64,000 nucleotides of DNA. Origin: CAVWQV01 sp963757115. GTDB taxonomy: Bacteria; Pseudomonadota; Alphaproteobacteria; Acetobacterales; Acetobacteraceae. Location of the stretch: the NCBI GenBank assembly GCA_963757115.1, contig CAVWQV010000003.1, positions 23,023 through 87,022 on the forward strand. The letters run 5' to 3'. Under the pieces are notes generated by a model that saw only the letters and a list, made by a program, of their open reading frames with translations, was not told where the DNA came from and ran no database searches. How positions within the stretch are numbered: the first letter of the stretch is position 1; each line of letters begins with the position of its first letter. Made by a program: the position numbers and the translations under genes. Below are positions 38,480 to 48,167 of this stretch, in pieces.

Positions 38480-38830
38480 CCGTATGCTCTCTCCAAAGGT
38501 ACTGATCGCTGGCCCGAGCGCGATAAACCGACACTTATGGTCCGGGACCCGATCAACACCAGAATGCGACGACGGTGGGCGAGTGCGACAGCGTAGGCGC
38601 TGTTCGCCGCGGGCTCGTCGTCCGGGTGCGAACGCGCTAAAGTCCTTGAGCCGGCCAACGGCGGCCTCAATGCGCCAGCGGTCGCGAACGCCTGAGTATC
38701 GTGTTGGATGGCCCTTCTGCGGCAGCCGGCGCCCCAGGATGACCGGTGTCAGCGCTTGGCGCGCGGCGCGCGCCGCAACGCGTCGGCATCGTTGCCCCGA
38801 TCGGCCTTGAAGCGTCGCAGGCGGCCCGGC
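38480..38830 (-). pseudogene. IS5/IS4-type transposase remnant
   Basis: On the minus strand, short stretches in different frames resemble the C-terminal half of an IS5-group transposase: DRGNDADALRRA (~38790), TPVILGRR, RDRWRIEAAVGRLKDF at 38639-38683 with the catalytic Glu, then DEPAANSAYAVALA after a shift. No N-terminal half or ends are visible. The 38277-38480 interval to its right on the minus strand holds nothing recognisable. Confidence 0.6.
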
Positions 38831-38882
38831 GCGGCGGCGCGCACGTCCGGGGCCGCCTCCGAGGACGTTGGCCTCAGAGGCC

Positions 38883-39053
38883 TCAACCGAGGTCTCTAGC
38901 ACTACCAATGAAACTGTGTTGGGCGCAGCCGGCGAGGAAGTCCAGCTCGCGGTGGGCGTCCTCGTAATCGGTGCGCGTCCTCAGCAACCGGACAGCGACC
39001 CGACCGGACGCGCGCTCCGCCAAGTCGTTGTTGATGTCCTCGCAATCGCTCAT
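38883..39053 (-). CDS. Hypothetical small protein (doubtful)
   Basis: A possible 56-residue protein, MSDCEDINNDLAERASG..., acidic at the start and with a helix-like LRTRTDYEDAHRELDFLA. It has no family I recognise. It could be a remnant cut by the neighbouring transposase fragment. The remaining ~250 bp up to rplU (39054-39306) contains short TTTCGTTGTGCGG repeats and presumably the rplU promoter. Confidence 0.3.
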   Translation of the reverse strand: MSDCEDINNDLAERASGRVAVRLLRTRTDYEDAHRELDFLAGCAQHSFIGSARDLG

Positions 39054-39108
39054 GCCGACGACAGACCCGAAGGGCACTCGGTGGTCAACTGCGGAAGGGA
39101 GCGGCTGA

Positions 39109-39163
39109 TTTCGTTGTGCGGTTTCGTTGCCCGCTGGGCTATATCGTTGGTTTCGTTGTGCGG
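39109..39163. repeat. Direct repeats TTTCGTTGTGCGG upstream of rplU
   Basis: Two identical 13-mers begin at 39109 and 39151, 42 bp apart (four helical turns), with a partial copy GTTTCGTTG at 39121. They lie ~145-200 bp ahead of the rplU start. They may be a binding-site array or a slippage product. Confidence 0.35.
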
Positions 39164-39306
39164 GTCCGCCATGCCCAGACCGTGCCTGATTTGACAAAAA
39201 CGCCCGCACCCGATAAGCGGCCGTTCCCGGTCGCAGGGTTAGGTGGGCGAACCGTCTGAGCACGGCCGCACACTGCGCCCGTCCAGGCCTCTACAGGAAG
39301 CCAGCA

Positions 39307-39651
39307 ATGTTTGCAGTGATCCGCACCGGCGGGAAGCAATATCGCGTGACGCCGCAGGCGGTACTCAAGGTCGAAAAGCTTGACGCCGAGCCGGGCGCCG
39401 ACGTCACGTTCACCGACGTGCTAGCGGTCGGCGGCGAAACCGGTGGCCTCATGCTCGGAGCGCCGACCCTGGCGGGCGCTTCCGTGACCGCGACGGTGAT
39501 CGCCCAGGACCGGCTCGACAAGATCATCGTGTTCAAGAAGCGCCGGCGGCAGAACAGCCGGCGGAAGAACGGTCATCGTCAGCACGTCACGGTGCTGCGC
39601 GTGCGCGAAATCGTCGACGGCCTGAAGAGGGAGCCCTCGCATGGCACATAA
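39307..39651 (+). CDS. rplU: 50S ribosomal protein L21
   Basis: A 114-residue L21: MFAVIRTGGKQYRVTPQAV and the C-terminal KKRRRQNSRRKNGHRQHV 23S-rRNA-binding segment are diagnostic. It is about ten residues longer than average because it reads through to a TAA inside the rpmA start region, overlapping rpmA by 11 bp. An AGGAAG ribosome binding site precedes ATG 39307. rplU-rpmA are surely cotranscribed and lead into the obgE group. Confidence 0.97.
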   Translation: MFAVIRTGGKQYRVTPQAVLKVEKLDAEPGADVTFTDVLAVGGETGGLMLGAPTLAGASVTATVIAQDRLDKIIVFKKRRRQNSRRKNGHRQHVTVLRVREIVDGLKREPSHGT

Positions 39652-39946
39652 GAAGGCGGGCGGCTCGTCCCGCAACGGGCGCGATACCGCCGGCCGGCGG
39701 CTCGGCCTCAAGAAGGGCGGCGGCCAGGACGTGGTCGCCGGCAACATCATTGTCCGCCAGCGCGGCACCAAGTGGAAGCCGGGTGCCAATGTCGGTGTAG
39801 GCCGCGACCACACAATATTCGCGCTGGTCGACGGGCACGTGCAGTTCAGACGCCGCGCCGAAGGGCGGGTGCACGTCTCGGTATCGCCGCTCGCGGCTCC
39901 GCCGGTGCGTGTCCGGTCTGAAGTTGCCGGCCTCGAAGTCGCCTGA
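39641..39946 (+). CDS. rpmA: 50S ribosomal protein L27
   Basis: A 101-residue L27, starting MAHKKAGGSSRNGRDTAG with the short N-terminal tail that reaches the peptidyl-transferase centre, then IIVRQRGTKWKPGANVGVG. The C-terminus is ~15 residues longer than the E. coli protein (VRVRSEVAGLEVA). The frame is intact and overlaps rplU. Confidence 0.97.
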   Translation: MAHKKAGGSSRNGRDTAGRRLGLKKGGGQDVVAGNIIVRQRGTKWKPGANVGVGRDHTIFALVDGHVQFRRRAEGRVHVSVSPLAAPPVRVRSEVAGLEVA

Positions 39947-39971
39947 CTTGGCTCCGCCGCCCGCGGGGTCG

Positions 39972-39990
39972 CCGGGCGCCGGCGCCCCGG
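39972..39990. terminator. Strong G+C hairpin between rpmA and obgE
   Basis: The perfect 14-bp palindrome GGGCGCCGGCGCCC (39974-39987) extends to CC/GG with one bulge. It lies 28 bp after the rpmA stop. There is no T-run, so it may be an RNA processing/attenuation hairpin instead of an intrinsic terminator. Confidence 0.35.
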
Positions 39991-40101
39991 AGGCCGAGGC
40001 GGGGCTGGCGTCCGCCGCGCCCGAGTAGCCGTCGCACAACGCTCCGGGGCGCCATCTGGAGGATCGGCGCGAGCCGGCCCTCCCCGCATGCGGCGCCGAC
40101 C

Positions 40102-41112
40102 ATGAAGTTCCTCGACCAAGCCAAGATCTATCTGCGTTCCGGCGACGGCGGCAACGGCGTCGTCGCGTTCCGGCGCGAGCGCTTCATCGAGTTCGGCGGC
40201 CCCGATGGCGGCAACGGCGGCAAGGGCGGTGACGTCGTGTTCGAGGCGGTGCCGAACCTGAACACGCTGATCGACTTTCGCTACACGCAACATTTCCGCG
40301 CTCGCAAGGGCGGCAACGGCTCGGGTGCCGACCGGACCGGGGCCGGCGCCCCCGATGTCGTCATCAAGGTACCGGTCGGCACCGAGATCATCGCCGAGGA
40401 CCACGAGACACTGCTCGCGGACCTCGACTCGCCGGGCAAGCGCGCGCTCGTTTGCCGCGGCGGCGATGGCGGATTCGGGAACGCTCATTTCAAGAGCTCG
40501 ACCAACCGCGCGCCGCGCCGCGCGACCCTGGATTTCCCGGCGAGGAGCGCTGGGTCTGGCTCCGCCTCAAGCTGATCGCCGACGTGGGCCTTGTCGGCTT
40601 GCCCAACGCGGGCAAGTCCACCTTCCTCGCCGCGGTTTCGGCCGCGCGGCCCAAGGTTGCGGATTATCCGTTCACCACGCTGCATCCGCAGCTTGGCGTG
40701 GTGCGGCTGTCCGCGACCGAAGAGTTCGTCGTCGCCGACATCCCGGGTCTGATCGCTGGGGCGCATGAGGGGACCGGGCTCGGCGACCGTTTTCTCGGCC
40801 ATGTGGAGCGCTGTGCCGTCCTGCTTCATCTGGTGGACGGGGCCGCGGGCGACGTCGTGCAGCGCCTGGCGCACCGTGCGCGCCGAGCTTGCTGCCTATG
40901 ACGACGGGCTCGCGCGACAAGCCGGAGATTGATCGGGCTCAACAAAATGCGACGCGATGACGCGCGCGAAGCGGCGGCGCGGCGGCGGCGCTGAGGAAAG
41001 CGTCGGGCCGGCCGGTTGCTGTGCTGTCCGGCGTTACCGGCGAAGGTGTTCCCGCTGTTTTGCGCGCCTTCAGGCCGCGAGATCGCCGCAGTCGGCAAGC
41101 GCAAGCGGCATG
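40102..41112 (+). CDS. obgE: GTPase ObgE/CgtA, at least three frameshifts
   Basis: An Obg GTPase for late 50S assembly, ~336 residues when stitched. The glycine-rich Obg domain (MKFLDQAKIYLRSGDGGNG..., GGPDGGNGGKGGDVVFE) is in the first frame; after a shift near 40535 come the G domain motifs G1 GLPNAGKST, G2 YPFTT and G3 VADIPGLIAGAHEG; after a shift near 40866 WRTVRAELAAYDDGLA and, with more shifts near 40928 and 40990, IGLNK (G4) and the C-terminal end. The stop overlaps the proB start (ATGA, 41109-41112). Since obg is essential in bacteria, these breaks are most likely sequence errors. Confidence 0.92.
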
Positions 41113-42235
41113 AGCCGGCCTGCCGGATCTTCGCGCGGCGCAGCGGCTCGTCATGAAGATCGGCAGTGCGCTCGTGGTGGACGCGGCCGAGGCCGGCGCT
41201 GCGCGCGCGCGTGGCTCGACGGGGTCGCCGCCGACATCGCCGCGTGCCGCGCGCGGGGACGGAGGTGATCGTGGTGTCCTCCGGCGCGATCGCGCTCGCG
41301 CGGCGCGCGCTCGGGCTGACCCAAGCCCGGCTGCGGCTGGAGGAGAAGCAGGCGGCGGCGGCCGTGGGCCAGATCCGCCTGGCGCAGGGCTGGAGCGAGG
41401 CGCTGTCGGCGAGCGGGATCACCGCGGCGCAGCTCTTGCTGACGCTTGAAGATACGGAGGACCGGCGGCGTTACCTCAATGCGCGTGCGACGCTGATGAC
41501 GTTGCTCGGGCTCGGCTGCGTTCCGGTCATCAACGAGAACGACACGGTTGCCACCGCCGAGATCCGCTTCGGCGACAACGACCGGCTGGCGGCGCGCGTG
41601 GCCGAGATGGTGCAGGCCGACCAGCTCGTGCTGCTGTCCGATATTGACGGACTCTACACCGCCGACCCGCGGCGCGATCCGGAGCCGCCCATTTCCCTGT
41701 CGTGACGGCGATGACGCCGGCGATCGAGGCGATGGGCGGCGACCCGCCGCCCGGCTACTCGAGCGGCGGGATGCGCACGAAGCTCGTGGCGGCGCGAATG
41801 GCGACGCAGGCGGGCTGCGCCATGGCGATCACGCTCGGCCGCGTCGAACGCCCGTTGCAGGCGCTCGCCGGCGGAGCGCGCTGCACCTGGTTCCTGCCCG
41901 CGCCTGAGGGGCGTTCCGCGCGCAAGCGCTGGATCGCGGGCGCGCTGTCTCCGCTCGGCGCGTTCACCATCGACGCGGGAGCGGCCCGCGCGCTCGCGGC
42001 CGGACGCTCGCTGCTGCCGGCGGGCGTGCGCGCTGTGGAAGGCAGTTTCGAGCGCGGCGATCCCGTGGTCGGTGCGGGGCCCCGACGGGCGCGCGCTCGG
42101 CGCGCGGGCTTTCGCGCCTATGCGAGCGCGGATGCCGCGCGCATCGCCGGCCGTCGCTCCGACGGCATCGAAGCGATGCTCGGCTGGCGCGGCCGCGACG
42201 AAATGATCCATCGCGACGACCTCGTGCTGCTGTAG
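41109..42235 (+). CDS. proB: Glutamate 5-kinase, several frameshifts
   Basis: The first proline enzyme (glutamate to gamma-glutamyl phosphate), ~375 residues when stitched. MSRPA starts it; after a shift near 41127 LRAAQRLVMKIGSALVVD, after another near 41200 the core VIVVSSGAIALARRALGL, PVINENDTVATAEIRFGDND and LLSDIDGLYTADPR. A break near 41695 (false TGA) precedes FPVVTAMTPAIEAMGGD and SSGGMRTKLVAARMA. The end (after GSFERGDPVV) is a PUA domain, with a compensated pair of shifts near 42070-42105. Overlaps obgE; followed by proA after 51 bp. Confidence 0.92.
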
Positions 42236-42286
42236 CGCTAGCAACGAAGCGGTTCGGCGGCAGGATCGCCAAGGGTACAGTCGAGC

Positions 42287-43545
42287 ATGCATGTCGAGAC
42301 CGAAGCGACGCAGCAACTGAGCGGGATCGCGGACGCGGCGCGACGTGCGGCGCACGAGCTGGCGCGTGCTCCGGCGCCGGCGCGCGACAATGCGCTGCGG
42401 GCCATGGCCCAAGCATTGCGGGCACGCCAGCCCGAGCTGCTGGCGGCGAATGCCGCCGATGTCGCGGCGAGCGGCACGACCGCCGCGTTCCGGGATCGCC
42501 TGACGCTGAACGAGACGCGCGTGGAGGCGATGGCGCGCGGGCTCGAGGATATCGCCGAGCTGCCCGATCCGCTGCACCGCACGCTCGCCGAATGGACCCG
42601 ACCGAACGGCCTTCGCATCCGCCGGATCGCGACGCCGATCGGCGTGATCGGCATGATCTACGAAAGCCGGCCGAATGTCGGCGCGGACGCCGCGGGGCTC
42701 TGCCTCAAATCGGGCAACGCCGTCATCCTGCGCGGCGGGTCCGAGAGCCTTGCGAGCGCGCGCGCGATCCATGCGGCGCTGGCCGACGGGTTGCGCCGAT
42801 CGGGGCTTCCCGAGGCGGCGGTGCAGGTCGCGCCAAATGCGGATCGCACCTGGGTCGCCGCGATGCTGGGCGCGGCGGGGCTGATCGACCTCATCATCCC
42901 GCGCGGCGGCAAGTCCTGGTGGAGCGCGTGCAGCGCGAGGCGCGCGTGCCGGTGCTCGCTCATGCCGAGGGCCTCTGTCACACCTATGTCCACGCCGACG
43001 CCGATCCGGCGATGGCGCGTGCGATCGTCCTGAACGCGAAGATGCGGCGCACGGGCATCTGTGGCGCCACCGAAACGTTGCTGATCGACGCGGCAATCGC
43101 GCCCTCGCCTTCTGCCGCAACTGGTCGATGATTTGCAGGCGCTCGGCTGCGCGTTCCGCGCCGATGCGCGCGCGCGCCGGATTGTGCCGGCCTTGCCCCA
43201 GCAACCGCCGGCGACTTCGATACCGAGTGGCTCGATGCGGTGTTGTCGGTTGCGGTGGTGGATGGCGTGGATGCCGCCTTGGCGCACATCGCGCGGCATG
43301 GCAGCGAGCATACGGACGCGATTGTTACGGAGAATGCGCCGGCGGCCGAGCGGTTCCTGCGTGGCGTCGACAGCGCGGTCGCGATGTGGAACGCGTCGAC
43401 GCAGTTCTGCGACGGCGGCGAGTTCGGGTTCGGTGCGGAGATCGGGATCGCCACGGGTCGCATCCACGCGCGCGGACCGGTTGGGCTCGAGCAGCTCACG
43501 ACCTATCGCTATCTCGTGTTCGGCAACGGCCAGGTGCGCCCCTGA
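42287..43545 (+). CDS. proA: Glutamate-5-semialdehyde dehydrogenase, three frameshifts
   Basis: ProA reduces gamma-glutamyl phosphate to glutamate semialdehyde with NADPH; ~419 residues when stitched, the normal length. First frame to LIDLIIPRGGKS with IGMIYESRPNVGADAAG; after ~42914 LVERVQREARVPVLAHAEG and KMRRTGICGATETLL, which holds the catalytic Cys; after ~43108 LLPQLVDDLQALG; after ~43205 FDTEWLDAVLSVAVVDGV and the C-terminal FCDGGEFGFGAEIGI, LTTYRYLVFGNGQVRP. The gene follows proB directly, completing the proline pair. Confidence 0.93.
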
Positions 43546-43553
43546 GCGAAACG

Positions 43554-44237
43554 GTGGGGCCGGACCGTCTGCCGCGCCGGGGCGACCGGCGGCGCTTGCG
43601 CGTAGGCGTGCTCGGCGGCTCATTCAATCCGGCGCACGAAGGCCACGCCTATATCGCTCATCGAGCGCTCGCGGCGCTGCGGCTCGACCAAGTGTGGCTT
43701 CTCGTGTCGCCCGGCAATCCGCTCAAGCCGGAGCTTGGCATGGCGCCCTTCGGCGAGCGCCTGGCCTCAGCGCGGGCCATCGGCGACGGCCGCCGCGTGC
43801 TGGCGACGGGGATCGAGGCGACGCTCGGGACCCGCTACACCGTCGATACGTTGCGGGCGTTGCGTCGGCATTTCCCTCGGGTGCGCTTCGTTTGGCTGAT
43901 GGGCGCCGATAATCTCCTGCAGTTGCCGCGATGGCGGCGCTGGGTGGACATCGCTCGAGCGATGCCGATCGCGGTGCTGCCGCGTCCCACGTACAATCAC
44001 CGCGCACTTGCCGGGAAAGCCGCGAAGCGCCTGCATCGCGGGCGGTTAGTCGGGCGCGCAATGGCGACGCTCGCGGAACGACGCGCGCCCGCCTGGACGT
44101 TTCTTCCGGTGGCGGAGAACGCGGCCTCCGCCACCGCTATCCGCGCCGCGCGCAGTGATAAGCAGGAGGAACCGAACCATCGCCAGGAAACCGCCTACCG
44201 GCCCCGCGCATCCCGATCCGCCCGGCCCGCGCCGTAA
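43554..44237 (+). CDS. nadD: Nicotinate-nucleotide adenylyltransferase
   Basis: A NadD of ~227 residues that makes nicotinate adenine dinucleotide in NAD synthesis. The nucleotidyltransferase motif LGGSFNPAHEGH, then WLLVSPGNPLK, VWLMGADNLLQLPRW and ASATAIR (ISSTxIR-type motif) are clear. The start is likely GTG 43554, ten bases after the proA stop. The reading frame extends ~30 codons past ATAIRAA and overlaps rsfS by 83 bp; if rsfS begins later, or if an undetected shift exists near 44150, the true nadD end would be nearer 44155-44165. Confidence 0.92.
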   Translation: MGPDRLPRRGDRRRLRVGVLGGSFNPAHEGHAYIAHRALAALRLDQVWLLVSPGNPLKPELGMAPFGERLASARAIGDGRRVLATGIEATLGTRYTVDTLRALRRHFPRVRFVWLMGADNLLQLPRWRRWVDIARAMPIAVLPRPTYNHRALAGKAAKRLHRGRLVGRAMATLAERRAPAWTFLPVAENAASATAIRAARSDKQEEPNHRQETAYRPRASRSARPAP

Positions 44238-44706
44238 GACGCCGCTTCGCAAGCCCGCGCGCCCGGCGCTGCCCGAAGCGGACCGAACGCCGGGCACGAC
44301 GCGCAAGAAGGCGGTGGTCGCCGGACCGCGCCCGGCCGCCGGAGCGATGCGACCGGCGCCCGAGCCGAGCCGGCTTGATCGGCTGCAGTCCGTGATCGTT
44401 GGCAGCCTCGAGGATGATAAGGCCGAGAACGTGGTTTCGCTCGATCTGGCGGGAAAAGCGACGTTCTGCGATCGGATGGTGATTGCGACCGGCCTGGCCG
44501 ACCGGCAGATCACGGCGATGGCCTCGCATCTGGAGGACAAACTGCATGAGGCCGGGTTGGGGCGCGTGCTGATCGAGGGCGCGGGCGGATCGGATTGGGT
44601 GCTGATCGACGCAGGCGACATCGTCGTGCATCTCTTCAAGCCGGATGCGCGCGCGATGTATGCGCTCGAGAAGATGTGGGGTGCCGACTTCGACGAGGTC
44701 GTGTGA
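44155..44706 (+). CDS. rsfS: Ribosome silencing factor RsfS
   Basis: A RsfS (Iojap) protein: the conserved C-terminal ~115 residues have SLEDDKAENVVSLDLAG, DRMVIATGLADRQI and DWVLIDAGDIVVHLF. It binds L14 and blocks subunit joining in poor nutrient conditions. The N-terminal ~65 residues are Pro/Arg/Lys-rich. The start is unsure: ATG 44155 overlaps nadD heavily, while a strong AGGAGG (44163-44168) lies ahead of an ATC codon, perhaps a miscalled ATG at ~44179. Its TGA overlaps the rlmH GTG start. Confidence 0.9.
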   Translation: MISRRNRTIARKPPTGPAHPDPPGPRRKTPLRKPARPALPEADRTPGTTRKKAVVAGPRPAAGAMRPAPEPSRLDRLQSVIVGSLEDDKAENVVSLDLAGKATFCDRMVIATGLADRQITAMASHLEDKLHEAGLGRVLIEGAGGSDWVLIDAGDIVVHLFKPDARAMYALEKMWGADFDEVV

Positions 44707-45170
44707 CGGGCGCCATCCGCATCATCGCGGTCGGGCGCAGCCGCGGCGAACCGGAAGCCGCTCTCGTCGAACGTTACGCGGCCCGGATCCGGCCGCCGTT
44801 GACGGTAACCGAGATCGATGCCGCGCCGGGCGCGCCGGCGGAAGCGAAGCGGCGGGAAGGCGAAGCACTGCTCAGAGCGGTCGGGCCCGAAGACTGGGCC
44901 GTCCCGCTCGATCTCGCTGGCGCGATGCCCGACACGGAGGCGTTGGCGGCCCTGCTCGAGCGCTGGCTCAGCCGGTCGCGCCCGGTTTGCTTCCTGGTCG
45001 GCGGGGCGGAGGGCCTGCACCGGGCGGTGATCGACCGCGCGAACTACGTGCTCTCTTTGGGGCGGCTCACCTGGCCGCACCTGCTGGCGCGCGCCATGCT
45101 GGCCGAGCAGCTTTACCGGGCGCGCGCGATCGCTGCGGGACACCCCTATCATCGCGGCGGCCGGGCGTAA
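44703..45170 (+). CDS. rlmH: 23S rRNA (pseudouridine1915-N3)-methyltransferase
   Basis: A 155-residue SPOUT methyltransferase RlmH. The knotted C-terminal half, FLVGGAEGLHRAVIDRAN, YVLSLGRLTWPHLLARAML and the terminal YHRGGRA, is diagnostic; the last residues contact the A loop of the 70S ribosome. GTG 44703 overlaps the rsfS stop (GTGA), typical translational coupling of rsfS-rlmH. It is followed by gpmI. Confidence 0.95.
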   Translation: MTGAIRIIAVGRSRGEPEAALVERYAARIRPPLTVTEIDAAPGAPAEAKRREGEALLRAVGPEDWAVPLDLAGAMPDTEALAALLERWLSRSRPVCFLVGGAEGLHRAVIDRANYVLSLGRLTWPHLLARAMLAEQLYRARAIAAGHPYHRGGRA

Positions 45171-45246
45171 CCGGGCCGCGCCACAGGAGTTCGCTTGTCT
45201 CGCCGGCAGCCGGACACTACGGATATCGGCAACACGGGAGCGGCGT

Positions 45247-46798
45247 ATGGAGGAAGGGCAGTCTATCCGGCCGGTGATGCTGGTCATTATGGATGGCTGG
45301 GGCTGGCGAGAGGACCCGGCTGACAACGCCGTTCGGCAGGCCCGCACGCCGCATTTCGATCGGTTATGGAACGAGTGTCCGCACGCCTTTATTCGCACCT
45401 CCGGGCTCGATGTAGGCTTGCCCGAAGGGCAGATGGGCAACTCGGAAGTCGGGCATCTCAACGTCGGCGCCGGCCGCGTGGTGATGCAGGACCTCCCGCG
45501 CATTCACCGGGCCATCGCCGATGGCAGCCTCGCCGCGTCACCCGCTCTGCACGATCTCATCGCTGCGCTGAAACGATCGGGCGGCGTGTGCCACTTGATG
45601 GGCCTCGTGTCTCCGGGCGGCGTTCATTCCCATCAGAACCACGCCGTGGCGCTGGCGCAGGCTGCTGATCGGTGCTGGGCTGCGCATCGAAATTCACGCC
45701 GTCACCGATGGGCGGGACACGCCGCCGCGCTCAGCCGGCGAGGACATCCGCAAACTTCGCGCCGCACTGCCGGGCGGGGTGCGGGTGGCAACTGTTTCCG
45801 GCCGTTACTACGCAATGGACCGCGACAAGCGCTGGGACCGAGTCGCCAAGGCTTACCTCGTGATGACGGACGCGGAAGGGCCACACTTCGCCGATCCGCT
45901 GTCCGTGGTCGACGATGCCTACAGCAAGGGCGTGACGGACGAGTTCGTCGTCCCGGCGGCGGTGAACGGCTATCGCGGCATGAAGGACGGCGACGGGCTG
46001 CTTTGCTTCAACTTCCGGGCCGACCGCGTGCGCGAGATCCTGTCCGCGCTGGTGGACCCCGAGTTCGACGGCTTCCCGCGCCGGCGCGGGATACGCTGGG
46101 CGGCGGCCGCCGGCATGACGCAATATAGCAGTGTGCTCGATCGGCGCCTGACGGCGTTGTTTCCCTCGCAGACGATGCAGAACCTGCTCGGCGCCGTGGC
46201 GTCGGCCGCCGGGCGCACCCAGCTCCGCATGGCGGAGACGGAGAAGTATCCCCATGTCACGTACTTCCTGAACGGCGGCGAGGAAGCGAAGTATCCGGGC
46301 GAGGACCGCATCATGGTGCCGTCGCCCAGGGTCGCGACCTACGATCTGCAGCCGGAGATGTCGGCGCCCGAGCTGGCCGACCAGGCGGTGGCGGCCATAG
46401 ACGGGGGCAAGTACGACCTTATCGTCCTCAACTTCGCCAATCCCGACATGGTCGGACATACCGGGAAGCTCGAAGCGGCGATAAAAGCCGTGGAAGCCGT
46501 GGACAACGCACTCGGCCGCATCGCGGAGGCAATCGAACGGCAAGGAGGGGCGCTGCTCGTAACCGCCGATCACGGCAATGCCGAATTGATGCGTGACCCC
46601 GAAACCGGCGGCGCTCACACCGCGCACACCACGAATCCGGTGCCCGTGTTCCTCCTCAGCGGAAAGCGGACCGCCCTGTCCGACGGCCGGCTGGCGGACT
46701 TGGCGCCGACCTTGCTCGCGCTGATGGGTTTGCCCCAGCCGGAGGAGATGACCGGGACGTCCTTGCTCCATGACCGTGCTTCGGGCGCTCCGCCTTAG
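45247..46798 (+). CDS. gpmI: 2,3-bisphosphoglycerate-independent phosphoglycerate mutase, one frameshift
   Basis: A GpmI of ~516 residues, interconverting 3- and 2-phosphoglycerate with Mn2+. MLVIMDGWGWRED starts the phosphatase domain, GLPEGQMGNSEVGHLN holds the catalytic Ser, and after an extra base near 45660 the transferase domain HAVTDGRDTPPRSAGED follows, then FNFRADRVREI, PDMVGHTGKLEAAIKA and VTADHGNAE with metal ligands. Alternative starts within the first ten codons cannot be excluded. Its 3' end overlaps the next gene by 29 bp. Confidence 0.94.
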
Positions 46799-48048
46799 CC
46801 TTCCCGTCGCGCTGCTTGGGGCCGCGGGCGCGCTCGCCGGCCCGGCGTCTCGCGCCTCGCAGGCGACGCCGCGGCCCGTCGAAGCCGCGGCCCGGGCGCG
46901 AGAGGCCGACCTCGCCCGGCAAAGGGAGGCGGCGGCGCGCGCGGCGGCTGCCGCTGAGGAAGCGCGGGCGGCTGGCACAACAGCGCGCCGCCGCCGCCGC
47001 CCGGTTGCGCACAGCCGAGATGGAGACGCTGGACGCCGCCTCGCGCATGGACGCGCTCGCCCGCCGCCGGGCCGAGGCGGAACGGACATTGCAGGCCCGC
47101 GCGGCCGACCTTGCACCGCTGCTCCCGGTGATTGAACGGCTATCGCTTTACCCGGCGGAAACGCTGCTTGCGGTGGAGGCGGAGCCGGATACGGCGCTCC
47201 GTGGCATCCTGGTGTTGCAGGGGATCGGCCGCAGCTTGGAGCAGCAGGCGCAAGCGCTGCGGGCCGAAAAGTTGGCCGTGGAAAAGGCGAGCGCTGCCGT
47301 CGCGGCGGAAGCCCCGAAGCTCGCTGCGGCGAAGGCGGCGCAACAGGAGCAGGCCGCCTCGCTTGACCGGCAGATCGCCGAGGCGCGGGCGCGCGGGCGG
47401 GAGGCGGCCGACGACGCGGCCGAGTTCGCCCGTGCCGCCGCGGCTGACGCGGCGCGCGCCGCAACGTTGCGGGACGCCCTCGGGCAGATCGAGGCGGCGC
47501 GGCGCGCGGCCGAAGCGCAGGCGCGGCGTGAGGCCATGCGGGACGAACGGCAGAGGCGCCAACCCGAAGCCGACGCCGCCCGACACCGTCAGGCGGCCCT
47601 GGCCCGTCCCGCCACTGCCAGCCTGACCAGTGCCGGCATCGGCGAGGGACAGCTCACCGCGCCTGTCGCCGGCACCCTGATCCGTTCCTGGGGCGAAGCG
47701 ACGGACGGCGGCCCGGCGAGCGGCATCTCGTTTCGCGCCCCGCCCGGCGCACGCGTGGTGGCACCCTGCGGCGGGCGGGTCGCCTTTGCGGCGCCGTTCC
47801 GCAGCTACGGTCTCCTGCTGATCCTCGACTGCGGCGGTGGCTACCATGTCGTGCTCGCCGGCCTCGATCGTTTGGACGTGCAGGTTGGGGCAGCTCTGGT
47901 CCCGGGCGAGCCGGTGGGGGTCATGGGCGGCTGGGACCCGAGGGCCCCCGGCGATAAGGTCCCCGGCGATCGCCCGGCACTCTATGTCGAACTCCGGCAC
48001 AACGGCCGCCCTGTCAATCCGGCGCCTTGGCTCAGGGCGCGGGGCTGA
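46770..48048 (+). CDS. EnvC-like murein hydrolase activator (degenerate M23 domain), one frameshift
   Basis: An exported protein of ~425 residues: signal peptide (LRLSLPVALLGAAGALAGPA), a long Ala/Arg/Glu-rich coiled coil (residues ~35-270) and a C-terminal LytM/M23 fold with APVAGTLIRSWGEATDGG and SYGLLLILDCGGGYHVVLAG. The canonical HxxxD and HxH zinc ligands are largely missing (GGYHVVLAG keeps one His), as in EnvC, which activates amidases without being an enzyme. The frame shifts near 46968 inside the coiled coil. Position between gpmI and ctpA is the usual one for this gene in alphaproteobacteria. Confidence 0.88.
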
Positions 48049-48167
48049 AGGCGGCGTTAACTGTCAGGGACTTAAGAAATCAGCACTGGACGCGCGACGC
48101 TGCACCCCGAATTATGCATGAAACTCGATTGTGCCAGGCGCGGCGCTGGCGGCAAAGGATACGACGA

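Noticed and set aside
40102..43545. Programmed ribosomal frameshifting in obgE, proB and proA
   Set aside because: There are too many shifts in both directions, with no slippery heptamer or downstream structure common to them; sequence error is simpler.
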